Assembly: GCA_035691485.1 (NCBI GenBank)
Contig: DASSIZ010000010.1
Coordinates: 1-35,203 of the forward strand
Length of the DNA stretch: 35,203 nucleotides
Direction: 5' to 3'
Origin: Terriglobales bacterium
Lineage (GTDB): Bacteria > Acidobacteriota > Terriglobia > Terriglobales > Acidobacteriaceae
The translations under genes and the position numbers were made by a program. The notes beneath the pieces were generated by a model. It worked only from the letters and a program-made list of their open reading frames with translations. It had not been told where the DNA came from and did not search any database. Shown here in pieces: positions 15,940 through 24,707 of the stretch (positions are counted from its first letter, which is position 1; every line of letters starts with the position of its first letter).

Positions 15940-16614
15940 TCAGGCTTTCATGCGCCCGGTATAGATGGCCATTCCGACCACTGCGTCAACCTCGATCGCG
16001 TCCAGCGCGTCGACCTCTTCCTGGGAGCGGATTCCGCCGGCGACGATCAGTTTGCGCGAGGTCGCCCCGCGCAATTCGCGCACGACGTCCATCGGGATTC
16101 CTGCCATGAGGCCCTCGCTGTCGATATGGGTGTAGAGAAATCCGCCGCAGTACGGTTCGACCTCACGCATGAGCGTGACCGGCGTCACCTCCGCCAGTTC
16201 GCGCCACCCCCGGACCGCCACTTTTCCTCCGCGCGCATCGAGCGCCGCGATCACGCGGTCGGCGCCGGCGCGGTGCGCGAGTTCGGCGGCAAACGCGGTG
16301 TTCACCTTGGCGCCTTGCACCAGCGCGGAACCGACAATCACACGGCGGGCGCCTGTTGCCAATGCTTCCTGCGCCGCCTCGACGCTGCGAATTCCACCGC
16401 CGACCTGGCAGGGCAGGCGCGAAGTGAAATGCGCCAGCAATTCCCGGTTGCTGCCCTTCCCCATGGCGGCATCGAGATCGATCAACTGCACAATTGGATA
16501 GCCGGCGAAGCGTGCAATCCAGGCATCGAAATCCGAAAACTCCAGCGCCTTGCGCTCGCCCTGGACCAACTGGACGATTTTCCCGCCCATGAGATCGATG
16601 GAGGGGATCAGCAC
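15940..16614 (-). CDS. hisA: HisA, ProFAR isomerase
   Basis: 224 residues, a TIM barrel that isomerises ProFAR to PRFAR, the fourth step of histidine synthesis. The N-terminus [19 protein letters not shown] has the catalytic Asp (IDL) and LIDLDAAMG follows; the second half repeats with TDHIDSEG-like [13 protein letters not shown] (second catalytic Asp) and [11 protein letters not shown] phosphate loop. The GTG at 16614 gives the standard start and lies inside the end of hisF (7-bp overlap). A longer in-frame reading to 16905 is the antisense-frame extension into hisF and is not real. It is slightly short for the family (~240). Last gene of the operon. Confidence 0.95.
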   Translation of the reverse strand: MLIPSIDLMGGKIVQLVQGERKALEFSDFDAWIARFAGYPIVQLIDLDAAMGKGSNRELLAHFTSRLPCQVGGGIRSVEAAQEALATGARRVIVGSALVQGAKVNTAFAAELAHRAGADRVIAALDARGGKVAVRGWRELAEVTPVTLMREVEPYCGGFLYTHIDSEGLMAGIPMDVVRELRGATSRKLIVAGGIRSQEEVDALDAIEVDAVVGMAIYTGRMKA

Positions 16615-17372
16615 GGAAACCTCACCGGCACGGAGGCGGCTTGCAATTCCTGCTTTAGCTGGCGAATGTCGTGAATGCCGAAGTGGAAAATCGAAGCCGC
16701 CAGGGCAGCGTCGGCGCGCCCGCTGCGGAAGACTTCCACGAAATGCGCCACGCACCCGGCGCCCCCGGAGGCGATCACTGGAATCGAGACACTGCTTTCG
16801 ATCGACGCCGTCAGCACGCAATCGAACCCTGCCCGGGTCCCGTCGCGGTCCATCGAGGTCAGCAGGATTTCGCCCGCTCCCCGCTGCTCCGCCTCGCGGG
16901 CCCATTCTGTTGCCGTGCGGTCCACCGGTGTTCTTCCGCCCGTCACATAGACCTGGTGATGGCCGTCACCCTTAGACTTGGCATCGATGGCGAGCACCAC
17001 CGCCTGCGATCCGAAACGAGCGGCAATCTCGGTGATCAGTTCCGGTCGTTGCACCGCCGCGGAATTGATTGCGATCTTATCGGCGCCGGCTTCAAAAACC
17101 GCCTCCGCTTCCTCCAGCGATCGGATTCCCCCGCCCACCGTGAACGGCACGAACAACTCGCGCGCCGTCCGGCGCACCGTCTCCAGGAGCGTTCCCCGGC
17201 GCTCATGCGTGGCGGTGATGTCGAGCAGCACAACCTCGTCGGCGCCGCCTGCGGCATGTGCCGCCGCCAGTTCCGCCGGGTCGCCGGCATCGCGCAGATC
17301 AAGAAAGCGCGTTCCCTTCACCACGCGTCCCGCATCCACGTCCAGGCAGGCGATGATTCTCTTGGTCAGCAT
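16608..17372 (-). CDS. hisF: HisF, imidazole glycerol phosphate synthase cyclase subunit
   Basis: 254 residues, normal length. It starts [20 protein letters not shown] (catalytic Asp11-equivalent in CLDV), then [41 protein letters not shown] (second catalytic Asp) and VIASGGAG. It combines PRFAR with ammonia supplied by HisH to make imidazole glycerol phosphate and AICAR. Its start overlaps the end of hisH by 7 bp and its end overlaps hisA by 7 bp, which supports translational coupling. Confidence 0.97.
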   Translation of the reverse strand: MLTKRIIACLDVDAGRVVKGTRFLDLRDAGDPAELAAAHAAGGADEVVLLDITATHERRGTLLETVRRTARELFVPFTVGGGIRSLEEAEAVFEAGADKIAINSAAVQRPELITEIAARFGSQAVVLAIDAKSKGDGHHQVYVTGGRTPVDRTATEWAREAEQRGAGEILLTSMDRDGTRAGFDCVLTASIESSVSIPVIASGGAGCVAHFVEVFRSGRADAALAASIFHFGIHDIRQLKQELQAASVPVRFPC

Positions 17373-17956
17373 TGCAGGAAATTCCCCAGCAGCTGCAGCC
17401 CTGCTGCGCCCGATTTTTCCGGGTGAAATTGCACGCCGAAAATATTGTCACGCTCGACCGCTGCCGCGAATTCACCGCCATATTCGGTGCTTCCCACCAT
17501 TCCCTCGCCGGCGGGCGCGCGGTACGAATGCGTGTAATACACGAAGAATTCCGGATCGACTCCGCGCAGCAGCCGCGAGTCGGCGGTGTGGCGCACCGTG
17601 TTCCATCCCACATGCGGCGCCTTCACAATTGCCGGAAACCGCGCACAGTATCCGGCAAACGCTCCCAGCCCCTGGACGCTCGCCGCTTCTTCGCTTCCCT
17701 CGAACAGCCATTGCATGCCGACGCAGATTCCGAGGAACGGTCTGCCCTGCCGGATCGCATCCTGGATCGCGGCGCGCACGCCGGATTGTTCCAGCACCTC
17801 GGTGGCGGAAAAATTCCCAACCCCTGGCAGCACCAGCCGCGCCGCCCGCCGCACCACGTCCGGGTCGCTGGTGATCTCGCTCACACACCCGAGGTGCGTA
17901 AAAGCCTTCTGCACCGAGGCGAGATTTCCGGCCTTGTAATCGATGATGGTGATCAC
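17366..17956 (-). CDS. hisH: HisH, imidazole glycerol phosphate synthase glutaminase subunit
   Basis: 196 residues, class-I glutamine amidotransferase. [18 protein letters not shown] start, nucleophile Cys in [17 protein letters not shown], and the His-Glu pair in [10 protein letters not shown]. It hydrolyses glutamine and channels ammonia to HisF. The GTG start at 17956 shares four bases with the hisB stop codon (GTGA) and has GAAGGGG just upstream; a longer start would add 18 residues absent from the family. Confidence 0.96.
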   Translation of the reverse strand: MITIIDYKAGNLASVQKAFTHLGCVSEITSDPDVVRRAARLVLPGVGNFSATEVLEQSGVRAAIQDAIRQGRPFLGICVGMQWLFEGSEEAASVQGLGAFAGYCARFPAIVKAPHVGWNTVRHTADSRLLRGVDPEFFVYYTHSYRAPAGEGMVGSTEYGGEFAAAVERDNIFGVQFHPEKSGAAGLQLLGNFLQC

Positions 17957-18540
17957 AGTAGCCCCTTCGTGCTGGGAAGCATTCGCTGCAATCGCCGGTC
18001 GCGGGAGCACGCCACGCGCAGCGCCCGCGCGAAGGCCTTGAACAGCGCCTCAATCTTGTGATGGCTCGAGCGCCCGTACATCACCTTCAAGTGCACGTTG
18101 GCACGCGCGCCGCGAGCGAATCCCTCGAAAAAATCGTGCACCAGCTCCGTCTGCAGGTCACCGACAAGGCGCGCCCGCACCTTCGTCTCGACTGCCGCGT
18201 GCGAGCGTCCGCCGAGGTCCACCGCTGCCAGGCCCAGCGTTTCGTCCATCGGCATCAGGAAATAGCCTGCGCGCAAGATCCCGCGCTTGTCCCCGAGCGC
18301 GCTGTCGAAGGCTTCCCCGAGCGCGATGCCCGCGTCTTCCACCGTGTGGTGCTGGTCGACATCGAGATCGCCGGAAGCGGAGACCTCGAGGTCAAAACCG
18401 CCGTGCCGCGCAAACAATTCCAGCATATGGTCGAGAAAACGAATCCCGGTGGAGATACGATAGCGTCCGCTGCCATCCAGTCGCAGCACGATGCGAATGT
18501 CGGTCTCGTTCGTCTTGCGATGCAGCCTTGCCGTCCTCAT
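17953..18540 (-). CDS. hisB: HisB, imidazoleglycerol-phosphate dehydratase
   Basis: 195 residues, monofunctional dehydratase without the histidinol-phosphatase domain found in enteric HisB. Manganese-binding repeats are visible: [32 protein letters not shown] and the second half [16 protein letters not shown] followed by [17 protein letters not shown]. It converts imidazole glycerol phosphate to imidazole acetol phosphate. ATGA overlap with the hisC stop. A separate histidinol phosphatase must exist elsewhere, since none is in this operon. Confidence 0.97.
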   Translation of the reverse strand: MRTARLHRKTNETDIRIVLRLDGSGRYRISTGIRFLDHMLELFARHGGFDLEVSASGDLDVDQHHTVEDAGIALGEAFDSALGDKRGILRAGYFLMPMDETLGLAAVDLGGRSHAAVETKVRARLVGDLQTELVHDFFEGFARGARANVHLKVMYGRSSHHKIEALFKAFARALRVACSRDRRLQRMLPSTKGLL

Positions 18541-19607
18541 GCCGGAACCTCAGCCCCGCGTCGTTGCTGCGCGTACTCGCGAAGCGCCGCAATCAACCGG
18601 TCGGTGTGCGCCTCCGTGCCGATGGTGATGCGCACACACCCGCCGCAGCCGGGGTCGCTGTTGCGGTCGCGCACCAGGATGCCGCGTTGCCGCATGGCCG
18701 AAATGAAGTTTTCGCGCGCCGGGCCGAATCGCACCAGCACAAAATTCGCGTGGCTCGGCCAGAACGGCATGCCCAGCGCCGCGAGTTCTGCTTGCAGACG
18801 GTCGCGTCCCCGCCGCACTGCTTCCACGTATGCGGTCACGTATTCGCGGTCCGCAAGCGCCGACGGCAGGCATGCCAGCGCCACCCCGTTCACGTTGTAC
18901 GGTGATGCGATCCGCCTCACAAATTGCATCTGCCTCGCCGGCCCCGCGAGTACGCCTGCGCGCAGTCCTGCCAGTCCATAGGCTTTCGAAAATGTCCTGG
19001 CGACGAACAAGTTTGCCCGCCGGCTGATTTCCCCGATCAGGCTTTCGCCATAAAAATCGAAATACGCTTCGTCAATCAGAATCGCCGCCTCGTTCGCAGC
19101 GTCGGCAATCGCGAGCAGTTCTTCCCGCGCTGCCACCGCGCCGGTCGGATTGTTGGGGTTCGCAATCGCGATCAGGCGCGTGCGCGGCGTAACCTGCGCC
19201 ATGATGCCGCCAGCCGGAAAGCGGAATCCTTCCGCCGCAACTGCCTTGACCGTTGCGCCGGTCGCCGACGCCGCCACTTCGTACATGCCGAACGTCGGCA
19301 CGGCAATGATCGCTTCGGCGTCAGTCTGCAGGTACGTCTCACAAAGCAGATGAATGGCTTCGTCCACGCCATTCGTGAGCATCACTTCCTCAGGCGACAA
19401 TGCCAGCCACTGCGCGACCGCGCGCTCCACCGGCTCGCGCTCCGGGTAGCGTGCCAATTCCTCTGAGGTGAGGCTGCGCAGTCGCTCCAGCACTCGCGGC
19501 GAGCACCCTTCCGTGTTCTCGTTGAAATCCAGGCGCAGCCCGCTGCGACCACTCAGCGGCGGGTGATATTGCTTGACGCGCTCGAGGTTGGCGCACGGCT
19601 TAAGCAT
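18537..19607 (-). CDS. hisC: HisC, histidinol-phosphate aminotransferase
   Basis: 356 residues, PLP fold-type [21 protein letters not shown] start region, [20 protein letters not shown] substrate loop, LIDEAYFDF, and the PLP-binding lysine in [15 protein letters not shown]. It transaminates imidazole acetol phosphate with glutamate to give histidinol phosphate. Its first eight bases overlap the end of hisD and its stop overlaps the start of hisB. Confidence 0.97.
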   Translation of the reverse strand: MLKPCANLERVKQYHPPLSGRSGLRLDFNENTEGCSPRVLERLRSLTSEELARYPEREPVERAVAQWLALSPEEVMLTNGVDEAIHLLCETYLQTDAEAIIAVPTFGMYEVAASATGATVKAVAAEGFRFPAGGIMAQVTPRTRLIAIANPNNPTGAVAAREELLAIADAANEAAILIDEAYFDFYGESLIGEISRRANLFVARTFSKAYGLAGLRAGVLAGPARQMQFVRRIASPYNVNGVALACLPSALADREYVTAYVEAVRRGRDRLQAELAALGMPFWPSHANFVLVRFGPARENFISAMRQRGILVRDRNSDPGCGGCVRITIGTEAHTDRLIAALREYAQQRRGAEVPA

Positions 19608-20847
19608 GAGCGCACCTCGTCCGCACCGAGTCGGCGTGCGCCCGGAGGCCCTCTGCCGTGGCCAGCGTTTCGATCACCGATGCCGCGCGCTCCAACCCCT
19701 GGCGCGAGACTTCCTGCACGCTGATGATCTTCACGAAATCCATGACGCTGAGCCCGCCGCGAAAGCGAGCCGAGCCTCCCGTCGGCAGCACGTGGTTCGG
19801 GCCGCACGCGTAATCGCCAAATGCCTGCGGCGAATAGTCGCCCACGAACACTGAACCTGCGTTGGTGATCTTGGCCACATCATCGCGTGATACCGTGATG
19901 TGCTCGGGCGCGATGGCATTGGCGATCTCCAGCGTCTCTGCTTTCGACCGCGCCACCAGGATCAGCCCGTTCCCTCGCAAAGCTTCCTGGGCGGTGCGAT
20001 TTCCGCGCGCTGATTGCCGCACAGTTCTGGCCACAGCTCGCGCCATCGCCGTATCGGACGTGATAAAGATGGCCAGCGCTTCCGCATCGTGCTCGGCTTG
20101 AGCCACAAGGTCGGCCGCGATGAATTCCGGCGTGCCGTCATCGCTCACGATCACAACCTCGGTCGGTCCCGCCAGCATATCGATGGCGCACTGGAAAGCG
20201 ACCTGCCGCTTGGCCTCGGTGACAAACTTGTTCCCCGGTCCCACGATTTTGCTGACGCGCGGAACGCTTGCCGTTCCGTAGGCGAACGCCGCGATCGCCT
20301 GTGCGCCGCCCATCCGGTAGAACGAGTCCACTCCGAGCAGGGCCGCTGCCGCCAGTGTTTCAGGCGCCGGACGCGGCGATGCCACCGCGATTTGCGGTAC
20401 TCCTGCAACCTGAGCCGGGATGACCGTCATGAGCAGCGATGACGGCAAAGGATAACGCCCTCCCGGCACGTAACAACCGACCGAATCGATGGGACGTATC
20501 ATTTGCCCGACTTCAACTCCGGGCTGGATCTGGCGCGTGAATTCTCGCGGCAGCTGCCACTCGCAAAATTGCCGGATGTTCCGGGCTGCAACTTTCAGGG
20601 CGGCGCGAAATTCCGACGCCACCCGATCCAGCGCCTCGTGCATTTCGGCGCGGCTGACCCGAAGCTCGGCGTCGCGCTCCAGGCCATCCCATCGCTCGGC
20701 ATACCTACGCAGGGCGGTATCACCGCGACGCCTGACATCCGTCACGATGCGGCGTACTCTGGTTGCGACAGCCGGATCCGCTTCCAGCGCGCGTGCAGCC
20801 AGTCGCTCCACTTCCCGCTTCACTGCTCGACCACGCACGGTGCGCAT
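19600..20847 (-). CDS. hisD: HisD, histidinol dehydrogenase
   Basis: 415 residues. Oxidises histidinol to histidine in two NAD-dependent steps (last enzyme of the pathway). Conserved blocks in order: VGCYVPGGRYPLPSS, GGAQAIAAFAYGT, KIVGPGNKFV, DMLAGPTEVVIV, AQAEHDAEA (zinc and catalytic region) and IAPEHITV, then GPNHVLPTGGSARF. The start at 20847 ([11 protein letters not shown]) shares one base with the hisG stop (TGATG) and gives the normal length; the frame is open upstream only inside hisG. Confidence 0.97.
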   Translation of the reverse strand: MRTVRGRAVKREVERLAARALEADPAVATRVRRIVTDVRRRGDTALRRYAERWDGLERDAELRVSRAEMHEALDRVASEFRAALKVAARNIRQFCEWQLPREFTRQIQPGVEVGQMIRPIDSVGCYVPGGRYPLPSSLLMTVIPAQVAGVPQIAVASPRPAPETLAAAALLGVDSFYRMGGAQAIAAFAYGTASVPRVSKIVGPGNKFVTEAKRQVAFQCAIDMLAGPTEVVIVSDDGTPEFIAADLVAQAEHDAEALAIFITSDTAMARAVARTVRQSARGNRTAQEALRGNGLILVARSKAETLEIANAIAPEHITVSRDDVAKITNAGSVFVGDYSPQAFGDYACGPNHVLPTGGSARFRGGLSVMDFVKIISVQEVSRQGLERAASVIETLATAEGLRAHADSVRTRCAHA

Positions 20848-21716
20848 CACACCACCACCTTGTTCAGCGGATACTCGACAATTCCCTGCGCATTCGCCGC
20901 CTTCAATCGCGGGAGCACGTCGCGCACCACCGCCTCTTCGATGATCGTGTTCACCGCTACCCATTCCTCGTCAGCGAGAGCGGAGATGGTCGGGCGCTTC
21001 AGCGCGGGCAGCACGGCGAGGACCGCCGCCAGGTCCGACTTCTGCACGTTGAGCATGAGCCCCACCCGTCCTTGCGCCGCGATTGCGCCGCAGAGCATCA
21101 GCGCGATGTTCTGAATTTTCTGCCGCTTGGCTTCGTCCTGCCAGGCGCGTGTGTTGGCGATGAGCTGCGTATTCGATTCCAGTACCGTGTCCAGGATCCG
21201 CAACCGGTTCGCGCGCAGCGAATTTCCGGTCTCCGTAACCTCGACGATCGCGTCCGCCAGCATCGGCGGCTTCACCTCGGTCGCTCCCCAGGAAAACTCC
21301 ACCTTGACTGGGATTTTTCTTGTCTCGAAATAGGCGCGCGTCACGTTCACCAGTTCGGTCGCGATGATGCAATCCGCCAGGTCTTCCGCGCGACGGAAGG
21401 GCGAATCTTCCGGCGCGGCCAACACCCACCGCACTTTGCCGCGGCTCTGCTTTGCGTACACCAGGTCCGCGACCGATACCACTTCCAACCCGCTCTCGAT
21501 CACCCAGTCGCGCCCGGTGAGGCCGGCGTCCAGAGCGCCGTGTTCCACGTAGCGCGCCATCTCCTGCGCCCGGATGAGCATGCACTCGATCTCCGGATCG
21601 TCGGTCGCCGGGAAGTAAGAGCGCCCGTTGGCATAGATCTTGAAACCGGCGCGGTCGAACAACTGGATGGTGGCATCCTGCAAGCTGCCCTTGGGAATGC
21701 CCAGCCTCAGCTTCAT
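20847..21716 (-). CDS. hisG: HisG, ATP phosphoribosyltransferase (long form)
   Basis: 289 residues, the long hexameric form with its own C-terminal regulatory domain, so no HisZ is needed. [19 protein letters not shown] start, [16 protein letters not shown] loop region [20 protein letters not shown], and the regulatory domain from about residue 215 ([20 protein letters not shown], ending [10 protein letters not shown]). It catalyses the first, committed step of histidine synthesis, condensing ATP with PRPP, and in this form is feedback-inhibited by histidine binding to the C-terminal domain. 4-bp overlap with hisI upstream. Confidence 0.97.
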   Translation of the reverse strand: MKLRLGIPKGSLQDATIQLFDRAGFKIYANGRSYFPATDDPEIECMLIRAQEMARYVEHGALDAGLTGRDWVIESGLEVVSVADLVYAKQSRGKVRWVLAAPEDSPFRRAEDLADCIIATELVNVTRAYFETRKIPVKVEFSWGATEVKPPMLADAIVEVTETGNSLRANRLRILDTVLESNTQLIANTRAWQDEAKRQKIQNIALMLCGAIAAQGRVGLMLNVQKSDLAAVLAVLPALKRPTISALADEEWVAVNTIIEEAVVRDVLPRLKAANAQGIVEYPLNKVVV

Positions 21717-22057
21717 CGCGCACCGCCTTGGCCGGTCATGGCCAGGGGCCGCGTGAAGCAGGAGCGCGTTCCTTCGTGGCAGACCTTTCCCTCGCCTTCC
21801 ACGTGCACCCGCACCAGCACCGAGTCCTGGTCACAGTCGGTCGTGATCGAGGTCACCTTCAGGCGGTTGCCGGAAGTTTCGCCCTTCATCCACAGCTTGC
21901 CGCGCGTGCGGCTGAAGAACGTCGCGTAACCGGATTCCAGCGTGCGCCGCAGCGCCTCCGGGTTCATGAACCCCAGCATCAGCACCTCGCCGCTGGAGTC
22001 ATCCTGCACCACGGCCGGCGCCAGTCCCTGCATCTTGTCGAAATCGATTTGCACCAT
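21713..22057 (-). CDS. hisI: HisI, phosphoribosyl-AMP cyclohydrolase
   Basis: 114 residues, first gene of the operon. [37 protein letters not shown], the zinc/magnesium sites in [13 protein letters not shown] and the CHEGTRSCF end are diagnostic. It opens the purine ring of phosphoribosyl-AMP. There is no fused HisE domain, so the pyrophosphohydrolase step must be encoded elsewhere. ATG at 22057 has GAGGAG 2-3 nt upstream, a tight spacing; a TTG at 22069 is an alternative. It lies directly behind the attenuator terminator. Confidence 0.95.
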   Translation of the reverse strand: MVQIDFDKMQGLAPAVVQDDSSGEVLMLGFMNPEALRRTLESGYATFFSRTRGKLWMKGETSGNRLKVTSITTDCDQDSVLVRVHVEGEGKVCHEGTRSCFTRPLAMTGQGGAR

Positions 22058-22078
22058 GTCTCCTCGCAAAAATGAGAA

Positions 22079-22103
22079 ACCCGCCGACTTTGTGTCAGCG
22101 GGT
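22079..22103 (-). terminator. attenuator terminator of the his operon
   Basis: Minus-strand stem ACCCGCTGAC / GTCGGCGGGT (22094-22103 with 22079-22088; one C-A mismatch), loop ACAAA, then TTTCTCATTTTT. It sits between the leader peptide and hisI. Its 5' arm CCGCTGACAC (22092-22101) is perfectly complementary to GTGTCAGCGG (22145-22154) in the end of the leader-peptide frame, giving a 10-bp antiterminator. Confidence 0.92.
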
Positions 22104-22130
22104 CCGGTCTTTCCAAAATTGCCTAGTGGC

Positions 22131-22202
22131 TTAAGCCCAGGCCTCCGCTGACACGTTGTCGCCGTGGTGATGGTGGTGATGGCGATGGGTCAGCGAAGTC
22201 AT
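22131..22202 (-). CDS. hisL: his operon leader peptide
   Basis: A 23-codon frame encoding [14 protein letters not shown] then DNVSAEAWA: seven His codons, six of them consecutive (codons 8-13). A ribosome stalled on these codons when histidyl-tRNA is scarce leaves GTGTCAGCGG (codons 17-20) free to pair with the terminator's 5' arm, allowing transcription of hisIGDCBHFA. A ribosome reaching the stop masks it and the terminator forms. The ATG is about 4 nt after the predicted transcription start, so translation is effectively leaderless. An in-frame ATG at 22217 lies inside the -10 box and cannot be used. Confidence 0.92.
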   Translation of the reverse strand: MTSLTHRHHHHHHGDNVSAEAWA

Positions 22203-22212
22203 ATACGTCACA

Positions 22213-22240
22213 ATCATACGTGACAAAGAGGACGTGTCAA
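22213..22240 (-). promoter_or_regulatory. sigma-70 promoter of the his operon
   Basis: TTGACA (22240-22235), 16-bp spacer, TATGAT (22218-22213). Predicted start near 22206. An inverted repeat GTCAC-8 nt-GTGAC (22207-22224) straddles the -10 box and could be an operator. Confidence 0.85.
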
Positions 22241-22269
22241 ATAAAAACCGCAACGGCGGCCAAAGTTGC

Positions 22270-22283
22270 GTGACTGGCGTCAC
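22270..22283. promoter_or_regulatory. CRP/FNR-family-like inverted repeat upstream of the his promoter
   Basis: GTGA-ctggcg-TCAC has the core of the TGTGA-N6-TCACA box. Its centre is about 70 bp before the predicted start, a classic activator distance, and it lies wholly in the intergenic space after the stop of the preceding gene (22295). One site only, so chance remains possible. Confidence 0.4.
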
Positions 22284-22294
22284 AATCCTGCCGG

Positions 22295-23626
22295 TTACGG
22301 CCGGACCGACCACGTCGTGCCTCCGTCATTCGTGCTCCATGCCTCGCCCGACGCCGTCCGCACCGACCCGTGCTGCGCGTCCGTGAATTCCACGCCGACG
22401 ATGTCGGACTCCAGCGCGGCATCTGCGGACTTCACCGCAACCCTGGACCAATTTCTTCCATTGTCCGCCGAATGGTACAGCGTACCCGCTTTGCCTCCGG
22501 CCCAGATATCGCCGTCTCTGGACGAAAGGGCCCGCAAGGCTGGCCACGAGGCGGCCACGCGCACCGCTTGCCAGGTCCGTCCTGCATCCAGCGACCTTTC
22601 CAGTGCGCCTTCCGACGAAAGCCTCCACTGCGGAGACAGGCTCACCGCCGATCTCATCATGGCGCCGGCCAGGGGGGGTGAAGACGCCTGCACAGCTTCG
22701 CCGGCCACCGCGGATGTCGCATCACTCGTTGCCCGACGCGGCATGGATTGTGGCTTTGCCGGCGCAGCAGTCACCTCCGACTCACGCTGCTTCCTTTTTT
22801 CCTGCTGTATCTCTACCGCATCTGTTTCCGCGGCGACTCCCACCACTTCATTGGCACTCGCCGGCGGTGGCGGGGGCGCAACTGCCAACTGCTTCTGATT
22901 CGGCGGCGACACCATCGCGCCGACGGCCCCACTTGCGCCTGCGGCGGCCTGCGCCCGCAATCCCGCGGCCTGCCCGTCTCTCATCGGCATGGCCCCATCC
23001 GCTTCCAGGGGCGTCTCCCGTGGCTTGAGCGCCTTGGCCATTGAAGCAGGAGCCGGAGCGCTCGGCGCCGCGTTCATCGTTTTGGTGTCCAAGCCGGCCT
23101 CGGCAACCACATCTTTTTTTGTCTCGGATTTTGTCGTGGGCTTTTTGTCGGAGCTTTCTGCTCGCCTATGCGCGTCCGCTCTCTTGTTCTCTTCTCTTGC
23201 TTGCGCTCGTTCAGCGACAGGAGCAGCCTCTCTTTGCGTGGCTGATTCGACCGGTGTTTTTTCCGGCTCGGCCGGCGTTGCCACTGGCGATGTCGCGGTT
23301 GGTTTCGAGAACTCCACTTGCCGCGATTTCTGCACCACCACCGCCGCCGCAACTACCACCACGGCAGCCGTCACTCCTGCCCAGCGCAACATCGGCCAGC
23401 GGGCCCATTGCTTTGTCGCTGGAGCCGTGGCTGTTGCCGCTTCCGGCATCGCGATGGCGACAATTTCACGGCACAATGCACACGTGCTCAAGTGTGCGAG
23501 CACCTGTTCGTGCTCGCGCCCGGTCAGCGCTCCTTCCGCAAATGCGGCCAGCAGGTTGGCTTCCGGATGATCTCCGGACGGCGACTGCTTCATTCTCTGC
23601 CGCACGAATTCGGGTACTTTGCTCAT
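22295..23626 (-). CDS. anti-sigma-factor-like zinc-finger membrane protein with YCF48/BNR-like sensor domain
   Basis: 443 residues. N-terminal zf-HC2-type finger with H45-x3-C49-x2-C52 (HLSTCALC), as in ECF anti-sigma factors. One transmembrane helix at about 76-93 (AGVTAAVVVVAAAVVV). A long low-complexity Ala/Pro/Lys/Glu linker (about 95-320) follows. The C-terminal ~110 residues repeat the YCF48/Asp-box pattern: RSLDAGRTWQAV, HSADNGRNWSRV, STNDGGTTWSV. The expected layout is a cytoplasmic sigma-binding finger and a periplasmic propeller-like sensor. It starts 11 bp after the sigma gene, which supports a sigma/anti-sigma pair. The ligand of the outer domain is unknown. Confidence 0.85.
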   Translation of the reverse strand: MSKVPEFVRQRMKQSPSGDHPEANLLAAFAEGALTGREHEQVLAHLSTCALCREIVAIAMPEAATATAPATKQWARWPMLRWAGVTAAVVVVAAAVVVQKSRQVEFSKPTATSPVATPAEPEKTPVESATQREAAPVAERAQAREENKRADAHRRAESSDKKPTTKSETKKDVVAEAGLDTKTMNAAPSAPAPASMAKALKPRETPLEADGAMPMRDGQAAGLRAQAAAGASGAVGAMVSPPNQKQLAVAPPPPPASANEVVGVAAETDAVEIQQEKRKQRESEVTAAPAKPQSMPRRATSDATSAVAGEAVQASSPPLAGAMMRSAVSLSPQWRLSSEGALERSLDAGRTWQAVRVAASWPALRALSSRDGDIWAGGKAGTLYHSADNGRNWSRVAVKSADAALESDIVGVEFTDAQHGSVRTASGEAWSTNDGGTTWSVRP

Positions 23627-23637
23627 TTCCTTGGTTC

Positions 23638-24648
23638 CTACTCGCCCCCATTGGCGCGTTCACTTCCAGTAGAGAACGCGGACGAAGGCGAATCTTGCGC
23701 CAGCCGCGCGCGCACGTTCACCTGCAAATCACGGACATCCGCCTGCAGCGCCTCATCCGCCTGCCGCTTGCTCATCCCTCGAGCCGTCAACCCGCTGCGA
23801 ATCCGCTTGCGCAACCCGGCGGTGATTTTTTCCAGCTTGCGGCTGATGGTGGACTCATGGACACGCAGCACGCGCCCGATCTCCGCCAGGGTTCGCCCAT
23901 CCAAAAAATACGCTGCCAGCACAAATCTATCTTCAATACTCAATTGCGCCAGGGCCTCGTCGGTCGCCGCTTCCAGCCGCGAATCCAGTTCAACCATCGC
24001 CACCGGTTCCGGCGCGGCGAACTGCATTCCCGCTTCGTCCTTCTCTTCCAGGCTCACCAGGCGGCGTTGCGTGCGATATCGCTTGACGAACTCCTGCGCC
24101 AGCACCGCGCGCAGCCAGCCTTCCAGCGACCCGCGCCCGGTGTAGGAGTCCAGCTTCGAAACCCGCTTCCCCTCGCGTTCCGTCGTCCCATAGAGGTCCG
24201 CATAGAGAGAATTCGCCAGTTCGCGGCCGGTCGCGTCATCTTTAGTAATGCCCAGAGCTGCCTCGTAAAGTTTCTCGCGAAACCTGGCCATGAACTGTTG
24301 CCACGCGCCCTCGTGACCTGCGGCGCACGCGCGTGCCAGCGCCAGTTCTTCCACCCGCAAACTGGAAATCAGCTCTCGGGTTTCTTCGGCGCCTGCATCC
24401 GCCGGCAAGTACTGAGCGGCGATCCTCTCCAGGATGCTCTCGAACTCCGCCTTCGTCGTGGAATATCCGGCGGCGCCGCTTCGTTCGAAAAGTTCCTCGA
24501 TCAACGGTTGCAGGCCGGCGAGGCGCGTGCGGGCGAGCGCGGATTGGGAACTGCCGCTCATCACGATGGCTGATGGTAGCAAATTGCCGCCTGCCGCGTT
24601 GTTCGCCTGCGAGCTCATTTTTTCTGCAAGCGTCCGATGCCGCGCCAT
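23638..24648 (-). CDS. sigma-70 family RNA polymerase sigma factor
   Basis: 336 residues. Region 2-like helix bundle at about 110-205 (ARACAAGHEGAWQQFMARFR to YTGRGSLEGWLRAVLAQEFV and KRYRTQRR), then region 4 near the C-terminus (LSIEDRFVLAAYFLDGRTLA, EIGRVLRVHESTISRKLEK) forming the -35 helix-turn-helix. An N-terminal extension of ~100 residues is longer than in classical ECF factors (~180-200). The ATG at 24648 has GAAGGA just upstream; starts at 24618 and 24561 lack one. It is followed after 11 bp by the zinc-finger anti-sigma-like gene, so the pair probably forms a signalling unit, and is divergent from the ARPP-1 gene. Confidence 0.85.
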   Translation of the reverse strand: MARHRTLAEKMSSQANNAAGGNLLPSAIVMSGSSQSALARTRLAGLQPLIEELFERSGAAGYSTTKAEFESILERIAAQYLPADAGAEETRELISSLRVEELALARACAAGHEGAWQQFMARFREKLYEAALGITKDDATGRELANSLYADLYGTTEREGKRVSKLDSYTGRGSLEGWLRAVLAQEFVKRYRTQRRLVSLEEKDEAGMQFAAPEPVAMVELDSRLEAATDEALAQLSIEDRFVLAAYFLDGRTLAEIGRVLRVHESTISRKLEKITAGLRKRIRSGLTARGMSKRQADEALQADVRDLQVNVRARLAQDSPSSAFSTGSERANGGE

Positions 24649-24707
24649 TCTTCCTTCGAGCAGAGGCCCCCGTCGTTCAAAGCCTGCTCCAGCTAGGGAG
24701 AACGCTC

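Noticed and set aside
20763-21929. 388-codon plus-strand frame across hisG
   Set aside because: Shadow of hisG and hisI, which are unmistakable on the other strand.
23041-24573. 510-codon plus-strand frame
   Set aside because: Antisense to the sigma/anti-sigma pair; low-complexity composition and no recognisable domain.
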